A stretch of DNA of 64,000 bases from Mesorhizobium kowhaii. GTDB taxonomy: Bacteria; Pseudomonadota; Alphaproteobacteria; Rhizobiales; Rhizobiaceae. The stretch covers positions 558,001 through 622,000 of the forward strand of contig NZ_MZXV01000032.1 in NCBI RefSeq assembly GCF_003253745.1, in the 5' to 3' direction. The translations under genes were made by a program, and so were the position numbers. The notes under the pieces were generated by a model that saw only the letters and a list, made by a program, of their open reading frames with translations, had not been told where the DNA came from and did not search any database. Shown piece by piece: positions 1 through 8,582 of this stretch (the stretch's first letter is position 1; each line of letters starts with the position of its first letter).

Positions 1-237
1 GGTGGTTTCGTGACGCCGTTCAAGGGAGTCAACAAGGCTGCCTATGCCAGTGATGCGCTGAGGAAGCAGGGCGAAATCCTCGCCAATGCCTCGACCTTCC
101 GCTTCGACGGTTCCGACCTGATGCCGGGCAAGATCGGCGCCGGCGCCTTCTGGACCGGCATGATCGACCTGGTCGGCGGCAAGTCCGCGCAGGATGTCGC
201 CACCGACATCCAGAAGAGCTGGGACGCGATCAAGTAG
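1..237 (+). CDS. aglE: Alpha-glucoside ABC transporter substrate-binding protein, C-terminal fragment
   Basis: The reading frame is open from base 1 and ends at 235-237, giving the last 78 residues of a larger protein whose start lies left of the window. The fragment has the look of the C-terminal lobe of a family 1 sugar-binding protein (residues such as AGAFWTGMIDLVGG near the end). Identity as AglE rests mainly on context: it is followed by two permeases, an alpha-glucosidase and an ATPase in the agl order known from Sinorhizobium. It would act in the periplasm, delivering maltose, sucrose or trehalose-type alpha-glucosides to AglFG. The fragment alone is too short for a firm family call. 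Confidence 0.8.
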   Translation, partial: GGFVTPFKGVNKAAYASDALRKQGEILANASTFRFDGSDLMPGKIGAGAFWTGMIDLVGGKSAQDVATDIQKSWDAIK

Positions 238-288
238 CGGCTGGCAAGCAGCGGCCGTCCGGCTCGGCGACCCTACCATTCTCGCACT

Positions 289-315
289 GGATCCGGGTCC
301 TGCCGGCCCGGATCC
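289..315 (+). other. Intergenic hairpin between aglE and aglF
   Basis: GGATCCGGG at 289-297 pairs perfectly with CCCGGATCC at 307-315 around a nine-base loop. No T-run follows, so it is not a classical terminator. In many binding-protein transport operons a hairpin after the binding-protein gene stabilises that part of the mRNA, so that binding protein is made in excess of permease. Position in a 243-base gap after aglE fits that role, which is inferred. Confidence 0.5.
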
Positions 316-480
316 GACGGCGGCCCGTGCCGCAGCCTTTCGTCATGAGCGCATAGACATGAAGCGCAATCGGCATGTGAACAGGTTTCCATCGCCGATG
401 ACGCTCCAAACAACTGAATCGGCGCCTGGTCCCGTCACCAAGGTCATTCCTTGTCGGATCATGCGCAGAGGGAGGGACCC

Positions 481-1494
481 ATGGCGGCTCAGATTTTCTC
501 GGCCATATTCGTCATCATCGTCGGGGTCGGCGGTTGCGTCGCCTATTTCTGGGGCGCCAACAAGCTGGTCGACCTGATATTCCCGTCGCGCGGCGTCGCC
601 GGCGCCGCGGCCATCGACAATCTGCGCCGGCAAGGGCTGGTCCGGCCTTGGCTGTTCGTCGGTCCGGCGATGATCATCCTGACCATCTACCTCATCTATC
701 CGGTGGTCGAGACGCTGCGGCTGTCATTCCTCGATCGCGGCGGCATAAACTTCGTCGGCTTCGCCAATTATGAATGGGCGTTCGGCGATCGCGAGTTCCG
801 CAACTCGATCCTCAACAACATCGTCTGGCTGGCGGTGGTGCCGGCCGCCTGCACCTTCCTCGGCCTGATCATCGCCGTGCTTACCGACAAGATCTGGTGG
901 GGCACGATCGCCAAGAGCCTGATCTTCCTGCCGCTGGCGATCTCTTTCGTCGGCGCCAGCGTGATCTGGAAATTCATCTACGAGTACCGTGGCGAGGGCC
1001 AGACCCAGATCGGCCTGCTCAATGCCATCATCCAGCATTTCGGCGGCCAGCCGCAGGTCTGGATATCGCTGCCGTTCTGGAACAATTTCTTCCTGATGGT
1101 GATCCTGATCTGGATCCAGACCGGCTTTGCCATGGTCATCCTGTCTTCCGCCTTGCGCGGCATCCCGGAAGAGACGCTGGAAGCCGCCGTCATCGACGGC
1201 GCCAATCCGTTCCAGATCTTCTGGAAGATCATGGTGCCGCAGATCTGGGGCACCATCGCCGTCGTCTGGACCACGATCACCATTCTGGTGCTCAAGGTGT
1301 TCGACATCGTGCTGACCATGACCAACGGCCAGTGGAACAGCCAGGTGCTGGCCAATCTGATGTTCGACTGGATGTTCCGTGGCGGCGGCGATTTCGGCCG
1401 TGGCGCCACCATCGCCATCATCATCATGATCGCGGTCATTCCGATCATGGTCTGGAACATCCGCCAGGCGAACAAAGAGACGGGAGGACATTGA
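481..1494 (+). CDS. aglF: Alpha-glucoside ABC transporter permease AglF
   Basis: A 337-residue inner-membrane protein of the MalF-type binding-protein-dependent permease family. It has an N-terminal hydrophobic segment, further membrane spans and the cytoplasmic EAA loop (EAAVIDGANPFQIFWKI) that contacts the ATPase AglK. The start at 481 was chosen because AGAGGGAGGG lies just upstream; an in-frame ATG at 451 would add ten non-hydrophobic residues and has no ribosome site. It is followed by aglG after one base, so the two permeases are translationally coupled. With AglG it forms the channel for alpha-glucosides handed over by AglE. Confidence 0.93.
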   Translation: MAAQIFSAIFVIIVGVGGCVAYFWGANKLVDLIFPSRGVAGAAAIDNLRRQGLVRPWLFVGPAMIILTIYLIYPVVETLRLSFLDRGGINFVGFANYEWAFGDREFRNSILNNIVWLAVVPAACTFLGLIIAVLTDKIWWGTIAKSLIFLPLAISFVGASVIWKFIYEYRGEGQTQIGLLNAIIQHFGGQPQVWISLPFWNNFFLMVILIWIQTGFAMVILSSALRGIPEETLEAAVIDGANPFQIFWKIMVPQIWGTIAVVWTTITILVLKVFDIVLTMTNGQWNSQVLANLMFDWMFRGGGDFGRGATIAIIIMIAVIPIMVWNIRQANKETGGH

Positions 1495-1495
1495 G

Positions 1496-2650
1496 ATGGC
1501 CGTTGCGACCGGAAATTCCTTCGCCAGCCGCTTTGGCGTCCACATTGCCGTCTTCATCTTCGTCGCCATCTGGACCATACCGACGCTCGGCATCCTGGCC
1601 TCGTCGCTGCGCGACAAGGACCAGATCATCGCCTCGGGCTGGTGGAACTCGTTCTCCAGTTCCACCCAGACGGAAGCCGGCCGGCTGCCGGCCGCCTCGA
1701 CGCAAGTCGAAAAGGACGGCAAGTTCGTCCTTCAAGGCAACATCTTCGGCGACGGCGCTCACCGCAACATCAGCGCCTTTGGCGTCAAATCGGCGGCACC
1801 GACGCAATATCCCGCCGGCACGTCAGCCGATCTCGGCGACGGCGTCACCCTGCAGCTCAACGCCGACGGCAGTTTCGTCATGGCCTCGCCCAAGGCTTTC
1901 GAAGGCGATCGCGGCCAGCGCGTCTACTATGCCTCCTCGGCACCGCCGAAGTTCACCACCGACAACTACAAGACCGTGCTGTTTTCGGAAGGCATCGGAC
2001 GGTCGTTCATGAATTCGCTGACCGTCACCATCCCGGCGACCGTCATCCCTATCCTGATCGCCGCCTTTGCCGCCTATGCATTGGCCTGGATGCGCTTTCC
2101 CGGCCGGGCGCTGTTGATTGCGGTCATCATCGGACTGCTGGTGGTGCCGCTGCAGATGTCGCTGATCCCGCTGTTGAAGCTGTACAACGGCGTCGGCGCT
2201 TTCTTCGGCATGCCGTCGAAAACCTATCTCGGCATCTGGCTGGCGCATACCGGCTTCGGCTTGCCCTTCGCCATCTACCTGCTCAGGAGCTACATTGCCG
2301 GTCTGCCGCGCGAAATCATGGAATCGGCGCGCATCGACGGCGCCAGCGATTTCGAGATCTTCGTCAAGATCGTGCTGCCGCTGTCCTTCCCGGTGCTGGC
2401 CTCGTTTGCCATCTTCCAATTCCTGTGGGTATGGAACGATCTGCTGGTGGCGATGGTTTTCCTGGGTACAGAGGCAGACCAGATCGTGCTGACCGCCAAG
2501 CTCAACGCGCTGCTCGGTTCACGCGGCGGCGATTGGGAGATCCTGACGACATCGGCTTTCGTGACCATCATCGTGCCGCTGATCGTGTTCTTCTCGCTGC
2601 AGCGCTATTTTGTCCGCGGGCTGCTTGCCGGCTCGGTGAAAGGAGGCTGA
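1496..2650 (+). CDS. aglG: Alpha-glucoside ABC transporter permease AglG
   Basis: A 384-residue MalG-type permease. After the first membrane span (about residues 14-34) there is an unusually large periplasmic insertion of roughly 130 residues before the core spans, a known trait of AglG-like permeases. The EAA loop is ESARIDGASDFEIFVKI. A GGGAGG ribosome site sits inside the end of aglF, and the ATG begins two bases after the aglF stop codon. It pairs with AglF in the inner membrane. aglA follows after four bases. Confidence 0.93.
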   Translation: MAVATGNSFASRFGVHIAVFIFVAIWTIPTLGILASSLRDKDQIIASGWWNSFSSSTQTEAGRLPAASTQVEKDGKFVLQGNIFGDGAHRNISAFGVKSAAPTQYPAGTSADLGDGVTLQLNADGSFVMASPKAFEGDRGQRVYYASSAPPKFTTDNYKTVLFSEGIGRSFMNSLTVTIPATVIPILIAAFAAYALAWMRFPGRALLIAVIIGLLVVPLQMSLIPLLKLYNGVGAFFGMPSKTYLGIWLAHTGFGLPFAIYLLRSYIAGLPREIMESARIDGASDFEIFVKIVLPLSFPVLASFAIFQFLWVWNDLLVAMVFLGTEADQIVLTAKLNALLGSRGGDWEILTTSAFVTIIVPLIVFFSLQRYFVRGLLAGSVKGG

Positions 2651-2654
2651 GACA

Positions 2655-4319
2655 ATGCAATCCGCTTTGAAGGCCAGTTCGAAGCCTGACCTCGCCATCG
2701 ATCGCGACTGGTGGCGGGGTGCGGTGATCTACCAGATCTATCCGCGCAGCTACCAGGACTCGAACGGCGACGGCATCGGCGACCTGAAGGGCATCATCGG
2801 CCGGCTCCCCTACATCGCGGCACTCGGTGCGGATGCCATCTGGATTTCGCCGTTCTTCAAGTCGCCGATGAAGGATTTCGGCTACGACGTCACCGATTAC
2901 TGCGACGTCGATCCGATGTTCGGCACGCTGGCCGACTTCGACGCGCTGACCGCCGAAGCACACAGGCTGGGCTTGAAGGTGATGATCGACGAGGTACTGT
3001 CGCACACCGCCGACAATCATCCATGGTTCAAGGAAAGCCGGTCGAGCCGCAACAACCCGAAGGCAGACTGGTACGTGTGGGCGGACGCCAGGCCGGACGG
3101 CACGCCACCCAACAACTGGCTGTCGATCTTCGGCGGCTCGGCGTGGCAATGGGACACCAGCCGCCAGCAATATTACCTGCACAACTTCCTGGCCGAACAG
3201 CCCGATCTCAATTTCCACAACCACGAGGTCCAGAACGCGCTGCTCGACGTCACCCGCTTCTGGCTGGAGCGTGGCGTCGACGGCTTCCGGCTCGACACCA
3301 TCAATTTCTACTTCCACAGCCAGGGTCTGGAAAACAATCCGCCGCTGCCGCCCGAGCAGCGCAACGACCAGACCGCACCCGCGGTCAATCCCTACAACTA
3401 CCAGGACCATCTCTACGACAAGAGCCGCCCGGAAAACCTCGGCTTCCTCGAACGCTTCCGCGCCCTGCTCGATGAATATCCGGCAACCGCCGCGGTCGGC
3501 GAAGTCGGCGATTCGCAGCGCGGGCTGGAAGTGGTGGCGGCCTATACGGCCGGCGGCAAGCGCGTGCACATGTGCTATTCCTTCGACTTCCTGGCGCCGG
3601 AAAAGATCAGTGCGGCCAAGGTCCGCTCGGTGCTGGAATCCTTCGGCAAGGTCGCCAGCGACGGCTGGTCGTGTTGGGCCTTTTCCAACCATGACGTGAT
3701 GCGCCCGGCCTCGCGCTGGGCGGCAGGCGAAGCCGATCCGACCGCCTATCTCAAGGTCATTTCGGCGCTGCTGATGTCCTTGCGTGGCTCGGTCTGCATC
3801 TACCAGGGCGAGGAACTTGGGCTCGGTGAAGCCGACCTCCGTTTCGAGGATCTGCAGGACCCCTACGGCATCCGCTTCTGGCCGGAATTCAAGGGCCGCG
3901 ACGGCTGCCGCACGCCGATGGTGTGGGACGGCAGCGCCAGGAATGGCGGCTTCTCCTCGGCCAAGCCCTGGCTGCCGGTGCCGGCCAAGCATCTGTCGCA
4001 AGCGGTCAATGTCCAGCAGGGCGACGAGACCTCGCTGCTCGAGCACTACCGGCGCTTCCTCACCTTCCGCCGCGCCCATCCGGCGCTGGCCAAGGGCGAC
4101 ATCACATTCATCGACAGCGAGGGCGACACCGTCGCCTTCACGCGCCGCGCAGGCAACGAGCAGATCGTCTGCGTCTTCAATCTGGGAGCCGGGCCAACCA
4201 AGGTTGACCTTGGCAACCGATCGCTGCAACCTTTGCCCGGGCACGGATTTTCGGGGCAGGCGAGCACTGGTTCCATACAGCTCGGCGGCTACGGCGCCTG
4301 GTTCGGGCGCATCGACTGA
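2655..4319 (+). CDS. aglA: Alpha-glucosidase, GH13 family
   Basis: A 554-residue cytoplasmic glycoside hydrolase of family 13 that would split imported alpha-glucosides to glucose. The N-terminus carries AVIYQIYPRSYQDSNGDGIG, a hallmark of the oligo-1,6-glucosidase/alpha-glucosidase group. Conserved regions follow: DEVLSHTADNHPWF (region I, with E in place of the usual second residue), GFRLDTINF holding the nucleophile Asp, GEVG holding the acid/base Glu, and FSNHDVMR holding the third acidic residue. There is no signal peptide. It sits between permease and ATPase genes, as in the Sinorhizobium agl operon. Length is normal for the family. Confidence 0.93.
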   Translation: MQSALKASSKPDLAIDRDWWRGAVIYQIYPRSYQDSNGDGIGDLKGIIGRLPYIAALGADAIWISPFFKSPMKDFGYDVTDYCDVDPMFGTLADFDALTAEAHRLGLKVMIDEVLSHTADNHPWFKESRSSRNNPKADWYVWADARPDGTPPNNWLSIFGGSAWQWDTSRQQYYLHNFLAEQPDLNFHNHEVQNALLDVTRFWLERGVDGFRLDTINFYFHSQGLENNPPLPPEQRNDQTAPAVNPYNYQDHLYDKSRPENLGFLERFRALLDEYPATAAVGEVGDSQRGLEVVAAYTAGGKRVHMCYSFDFLAPEKISAAKVRSVLESFGKVASDGWSCWAFSNHDVMRPASRWAAGEADPTAYLKVISALLMSLRGSVCIYQGEELGLGEADLRFEDLQDPYGIRFWPEFKGRDGCRTPMVWDGSARNGGFSSAKPWLPVPAKHLSQAVNVQQGDETSLLEHYRRFLTFRRAHPALAKGDITFIDSEGDTVAFTRRAGNEQIVCVFNLGAGPTKVDLGNRSLQPLPGHGFSGQASTGSIQLGGYGAWFGRID

Positions 4320-4361
4320 ATTTCAAATCACTTGAATTTCAAATTACTGGGAGGAAAACCA

Positions 4362-5474
<1,113 letters not shown>

Positions 5475-5505
5475 GGTCAGGACATCGGAGGCCGTATAAA
5501 AGACA

Positions 5506-5535
5506 AAGAGCGGCGGGCACAGGCCCGCCGCTCTT
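5506..5535. terminator. Bidirectional terminator between aglK and the DUF680-like genes
   Basis: Thirteen-base stem, AAGAGCGGCGGGC at 5506-5518 with GCCCGCCGCTCTT at 5523-5535, around a four-base loop. On the minus strand it is followed by a T-rich stretch (TTGTCTTTTA), so it terminates the convergent small-gene run as well as the agl operon. Confidence 0.85.
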
Positions 5536-5557
5536 GTTTGGAGATCAGCTTCGGTTG

Positions 5558-5794
5558 TTAGTGGCCGAAGAGGTTCCGGTCGCTGCCCTGAGGGGCGGAC
5601 TTCTGTACGTCGTCCGACGAATTGAGCAGCTTGCCGACGAAACCACCGCTGTTGCGGATCGAGCCCGTATGCGAGCTGTCAACCGACGTGACCGCGGGCT
5701 GATTGGCACCATCGGAGCCAAAGTTGTCGCTGCCGGCGAAAGCGCTACCGGAAAGCGCCAGAACGGCGGCGGCAGCAATAAGGATCTTGTTCAT
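5558..5794 (-). CDS. Small secreted DUF680-like protein, copy 1
   Basis: A 78-residue protein with a clear Sec signal peptide (MNKILIAAAAVLALSGSAFA) leaving a short polar mature chain that ends GSDRNLFGH. The signal, the Gly-Ser-Asn start of the mature part and this C-terminal box are shared with the two genes upstream of it. The pattern matches my knowledge of DUF680, a family described as restricted to Mesorhizobium; function unknown. It has a good ribosome site (AGGAG seven bases from ATG). It carries about twelve extra residues (around GGFVGKLLNSSDDVQ) before the C-terminal box compared with its paralogues. Last gene of a three-gene tandem run. Confidence 0.85.
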   Translation of the reverse strand: MNKILIAAAAVLALSGSAFAGSDNFGSDGANQPAVTSVDSSHTGSIRNSGGFVGKLLNSSDDVQKSAPQGSDRNLFGH

Positions 5795-5827
5795 TTTAGT
5801 CTCCTGAATTTTTCGAGCCTCTCCAAG

Positions 5828-5848
5828 ACGGCGGGACAGACCCGCCGT
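5828..5848. other. Hairpin between DUF680-like copies 1 and 2
   Basis: ACGGCGGG at 5828-5835 pairs with CCCGCCGT at 5841-5848. On the minus strand it lies between copy 2 and copy 1 and has no following T-run. It could modulate read-through or protect the 3' end of the upstream message; this is inference. Confidence 0.5.
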
Positions 5849-5865
5849 CCGCTGGGAGTTGGCTG

Positions 5866-6066
5866 TTAGTTGTTGCCGAACAGGTTGCGGTCACTGCCCT
5901 GAGCGGGCGTCTGAGCCGCCGGTTGCGACGTCTTGGTGGAAGCCGTGTACGAGTGGTCAACCGCGGCTGCAGGCTGTTTGGCGCCGTTCGAACCATAGTT
6001 GTCGCTGGCGGCGAAGGCGCTGCCGGAGATGGCCAGAACGGCGGCGGCGATGAGGATCTTGTTCAT
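5866..6066 (-). CDS. Small secreted DUF680-like protein, copy 2
   Basis: A 66-residue protein, signal peptide MNKILIAAAVLAISGSAFA followed by a short mature chain ending GSDRNLFGNN. The start at 6066 follows CAGGAGAGCTAAA; a longer in-frame opening upstream is arginine-rich and unlike the family, so it was not used. It is closest to copy 1 in the signal peptide and to copy 3 in the QPAAQTPxQGSDRNLFG stretch. The spacer to copy 1 (71 bases) resembles the spacer to copy 3 (70 bases), showing that gene plus spacer was duplicated. Function unknown; export to the periplasm or outside is predicted. Confidence 0.83.
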   Translation of the reverse strand: MNKILIAAAVLAISGSAFAASDNYGSNGAKQPAAAVDHSYTASTKTSQPAAQTPAQGSDRNLFGNN

Positions 6067-6136
6067 TTTAGCTCTCCTGAATTTCTGGATTTCACCAGGG
6101 CGGCGGAGCGAGGCCGACGCCTCTGGGAATCGGCTG

Positions 6137-6334
6137 TTAGTGGCCGAAGAGGTTACGGTCGCTGCCCTGGACAGGCGTCTGAGCAGCCGGTTCCGACTTC
6201 TTGACCGAAGCGGTGTAGGAGCTGTCGACAGCGGTGGCTGCCGGGGCGTTCGAACCATAGTGGTCGCTACCGTTAGCGAAGGCGCTGCCGGAAATGGCCA
6301 GAACGGCGGCGGCAGTGAGAATGATCTTTTTCAT
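6137..6334 (-). CDS. Small secreted DUF680-like protein, copy 3 (first in the run)
   Basis: A 65-residue protein with signal peptide MKKIILTAAAVLAISGSAFA and C-terminal box GSDRNLFGH. It is the promoter-proximal gene of the three. The ribosome site CTGGAGTACC is weaker than those of the other two copies. About 190 bases upstream lies a FixK/FNR-like box that could control the run. The mature chain is only about 45 residues, polar, without Cys, so it is unlikely to be a disulfide-stabilised peptide. Function unknown. Confidence 0.83.
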   Translation of the reverse strand: MKKIILTAAAVLAISGSAFANGSDHYGSNAPAATAVDSSYTASVKKSEPAAQTPVQGSDRNLFGH

Positions 6335-6522
6335 TTTTTGGTACTCCAGTATTTCTTATTTTTGCCGTCCGTCTAGCGGCGTGTCTTGGGATGAAATCGC
6401 GTCGTTCGGACAGCCCCGATGTGGGAAAGCCATCCAGCCATTTCCAATCACGAAGTTGTTCCGCGTGGACCAAGAATCTGCCACTTGAAATTGCGCCAGG
6501 AGTTTCCACTCTCAATGTTTTT

Positions 6523-6536
6523 CTGATTTATATCAA
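6523..6536. promoter_or_regulatory. FixK/FNR-like box
   Basis: CTGAT-TTAT-ATCAA matches the TTGAT-N4-ATCAA consensus of FNR/FixK-type oxygen-responsive regulators at nine of ten defined positions. It sits about 190 bases upstream of the first DUF680-like gene and about 330 bases upstream of the riboswitch, in an AT-rich patch. Which side it controls cannot be told from sequence. Confidence 0.4.
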
Positions 6537-6620
6537 AGAGTTGTATGAAACCGTCGCCCAGATCACCAACTGTGTCGGAGGCCCAGTGTTCACCCGTCCT
6601 GCACGCACCGTCAACAGAAA

Positions 6621-6636
6621 CGAACCGTTCGGTTCG
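6621..6636. promoter_or_regulatory. Palindrome, possible repressor operator
   Basis: CGAACCG-TT-CGGTTCG, seven-base perfect arms with a two-base centre, resembling TetR-type operators in size and symmetry. It lies in the gap upstream of the riboswitch-controlled oxygenase. No regulator gene of that family is adjacent, so the assignment is tentative. Confidence 0.35.
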
Positions 6637-6854
6637 ATTTTAGATGCTGCTAATAGTCACTTTTCGAAACCGTTAACCTTTTTTGGCCCCTGGCAAGGGG
6701 TCGAACTCGAGTAGATTGCAGCCGGCTATGGCTGCCGAAGAGATAGGATTTCGGCCCGGCAATCGCCAACCTGGGCGTTTCGCACACGTGTCGCGCCGCA
6801 TGGATACGATGTCGTTTTCATGCCGATGACGCGCCCGCGATCGTGATTAGATCA

Positions 6855-7042
6855 TGTCATCTCAGGTGCCGCTTCGTGACGACGAGGCGGAGAATTGGGA
6901 AGCCGGTCAGAATCCGGCGCTGCCCCCGCAACGGTGGTGGAGTTCAAGTCGCAACGGGAGACCACTGGGCAATCGCCTGGGAAGGTGTCGCGATGGTCCG
7001 CAAGGACAACTCCAGAGCCCGGAAACCAGCCCGAGATGTTTG
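6855..7042 (+). ncRNA. Cobalamin riboswitch
   Basis: The hallmark elements of the B12 riboswitch occur in order: GGGAAGCCGGT...AATCCGGCGCTGCCCCCGC (6897-6929), with the P4 stem and the conserved GCTGCCCCCGCAAC loop; ACCACTGG...CTGGGAAGGTG (about 6960-6987); and the B12 box AGCCCGGAAACCAGCC (about 7017-7032). The next gene, 120 bases downstream, is a Rieske oxygenase. A small perfect hairpin (CCGGCG-CAT-CGCCGG, 7089-7103) follows without a T-run, so control may be by folding near the start of translation or by Rho rather than an intrinsic terminator. In known cases cobalamin binding lowers expression of the downstream gene. Confidence 0.9.
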
Positions 7043-7088
7043 AACTCGACTGATCGCGGTGGGCGGTCAAGAGGTGGATAGTGCATGT

Positions 7089-7103
7089 CCGGCGCATCGC
7101 CGG
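7089..7103 (+). other. Hairpin in the riboswitch leader
   Basis: CCGGCG (7089-7094), loop CAT, CGCCGG (7098-7103). It lies between the aptamer and the oxygenase start codon and may belong to the expression platform. No T-run follows. Confidence 0.45.
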
Positions 7104-7163
7104 CCTGCGTCCGATCCTTCCTCCGTCACCACCAGTTCAGTCCTTAGATAACGAGGACAGGAC

Positions 7164-8411
7164 ATGGATGCTCGCAACGACATGCTGAGGCTCTTGAGTG
7201 GGCGCCGGCAAGGCTTTTCGCTGGAACAGCCCTTCTACACCGATCCAGACTATTTCAAGCTCGACATGGAGCTGATCTGGTATCGCGACTGGCTGTTCAT
7301 CGGCCATGATTGCGAACTGCCGAAGCCGGGCAGCTACATCACGGCACAGATCGGCGACTATCCGGTCGTGCTAGTCCGCGACCAGCAAGGCAAGATCAAC
7401 GCCTTCCACAATTCCTGCCGCCATCGCGGTAGCCGCGTCTGCAATTCCGACAAGGGCACGGCGGCAAAGCTGGTCTGCCCTTATCACCAATGGACCTATG
7501 AGCTGGACGGAAGGCTCTTGTTTGCCAGGCAGATGGCCGACGGTTTCGACAAGAGCCAGTTCGCCTTGAAGCCCGTCGCCTGCGAAAGCGTCGGCGGCTA
7601 CATTTTCATCTGCCTGGCCAAGGAGCCGGCGGATTTCGCGCCGATGCGGGCGATGATCGAGCCGTACCTTTTGCCGCACCGGCTGCGCGAGGCCAAGGTG
7701 GCGTTCGAATCGACCATTGTCGAGAAGGGCAACTGGAAGCTGGTCTGGGAAAACAACCGCGAGTGCTACCATTGCGCCGGCAATCATCCGGAGCTCTGCA
7801 AGACTTTCCCGGAAGCGCCCACGGTGACCGGCGTGCAAGGCGCCGACAGCGACCCGGAGATGCTTGCGCACTGGGCGAAATGCGAAGCGGCCGGCCTGCC
7901 GAGCAAATTCCGCATCGATCCGGCCGGACAGTACCGCGCCACCCGCGCGCCGCTGCTGCGCGACGCCGTCAGCTACACGATGACGGGAAAGCGCGCGGTC
8001 AAGAAGAACCTGTCCGACAGCGTTTCGACCGACCGCATCGGTTCCTTGCTGCTCTATCACTATCCGACGACCTGGAACCACATCCTGGGCGACCACGCCG
8101 TCACCTTCCGGGTGCTGCCGATTAGCGCCACGGAGACCGCGGTGACGACCAAATGGCTGGTCCACAAGGATGCGGTCGAGGGCGTCGACTACGATCTCGC
8201 CGAGCTTACCCATGTCTGGACCGAGACCAACGATCAGGACCGCCGCATCGTCGAGGAAAATGCTTTCGGCATCCTGTCGCCCGCCTACGAACCCGGCCCC
8301 TATTCGGAGCTGCATGAGGGGGGCGTGATCCAGTTCGTCGAGTGGTACGCGTCGTTCATCGGTCCGCGCCTTGCCGAAGGCGGCCGGCCGGCGCTGCGCA
8401 GCGTTGCCTAA
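7164..8411 (+). CDS. gbcA: Rieske non-haem iron oxygenase, glycine betaine monooxygenase type
   Basis: A 415-residue oxygenase. The Rieske cluster ligands are Cys85 and His87 (CRH) and Cys105 and His108 (CPYH). The catalytic mononuclear iron site is ECYHCAGNH, giving His203 and His208. The N-terminal stretch (SLEQPFYTDPDYF, DWLFIGHDCELPKPG) is typical of betaine/stachydrine demethylases of the GbcA/Stc2 group. The reaction expected is O2-dependent removal of a methyl group from glycine betaine to give dimethylglycine and formaldehyde, with electrons from the reductase encoded next. A carnitine-to-betaine cluster at 27-35 kb would supply the substrate. The gene lies directly behind a cobalamin riboswitch, which is unusual. 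Stachydrine or another quaternary amine remains possible. Confidence 0.85.
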   Translation: MDARNDMLRLLSGRRQGFSLEQPFYTDPDYFKLDMELIWYRDWLFIGHDCELPKPGSYITAQIGDYPVVLVRDQQGKINAFHNSCRHRGSRVCNSDKGTAAKLVCPYHQWTYELDGRLLFARQMADGFDKSQFALKPVACESVGGYIFICLAKEPADFAPMRAMIEPYLLPHRLREAKVAFESTIVEKGNWKLVWENNRECYHCAGNHPELCKTFPEAPTVTGVQGADSDPEMLAHWAKCEAAGLPSKFRIDPAGQYRATRAPLLRDAVSYTMTGKRAVKKNLSDSVSTDRIGSLLLYHYPTTWNHILGDHAVTFRVLPISATETAVTTKWLVHKDAVEGVDYDLAELTHVWTETNDQDRRIVEENAFGILSPAYEPGPYSELHEGGVIQFVEWYASFIGPRLAEGGRPALRSVA

Positions 8412-8412
8412 T

Positions 8413-8560
8413 GCATGTCGCTCAAAAGTGGCCCCGGTTTTGAGACAACGACATGCATACAAACAAAGACTTAAAGCGCGGCGCATGAATCCGTTTCGAC
8501 GCGACGCGCTTTAGGGCATGTCGCCCAAAAGTGCCCGGCGGTTTTGGGATCACGGCATGC
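8413..8560. repeat. Composite palindromic intergenic repeat between gbcA and gbcB
   Basis: Three hairpins in a row: GCATGTCG...CGACATGC (8413-8456), TAAAGCGCG...CGCGCTTTA (8472-8513), and GCATGTCG...CGGCATGC (8516-8560). The inner motif AAAAGTGsCCsGGTTTTG recurs in copies elsewhere in the window. It resembles rhizobial intergenic mosaic elements. Inside an operon it may affect message stability or the ratio of the two products. Confidence 0.8.
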
Positions 8561-8582
8561 ACCGAACAAAAGGGACAAGAGG

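Larger units (their letters stand above)
6335..6854. other. Gene-free stretch between DUF680-like run and riboswitch
   Basis: About 520 bases without a credible gene. The short open frames here lack family-like composition. The stretch is locally AT-rich near 6515-6550 and holds a FixK/FNR-like box and a 7+7 palindrome (separate entries). It should contain the promoter of the minus-strand small genes and the promoter of the riboswitch transcript. Confidence 0.6.

Noticed and set aside
2568..4244. A 558-codon minus-strand frame opposite the alpha-glucosidase gene
   Set aside because: It is antisense to a complete GH13 gene with all catalytic motifs.
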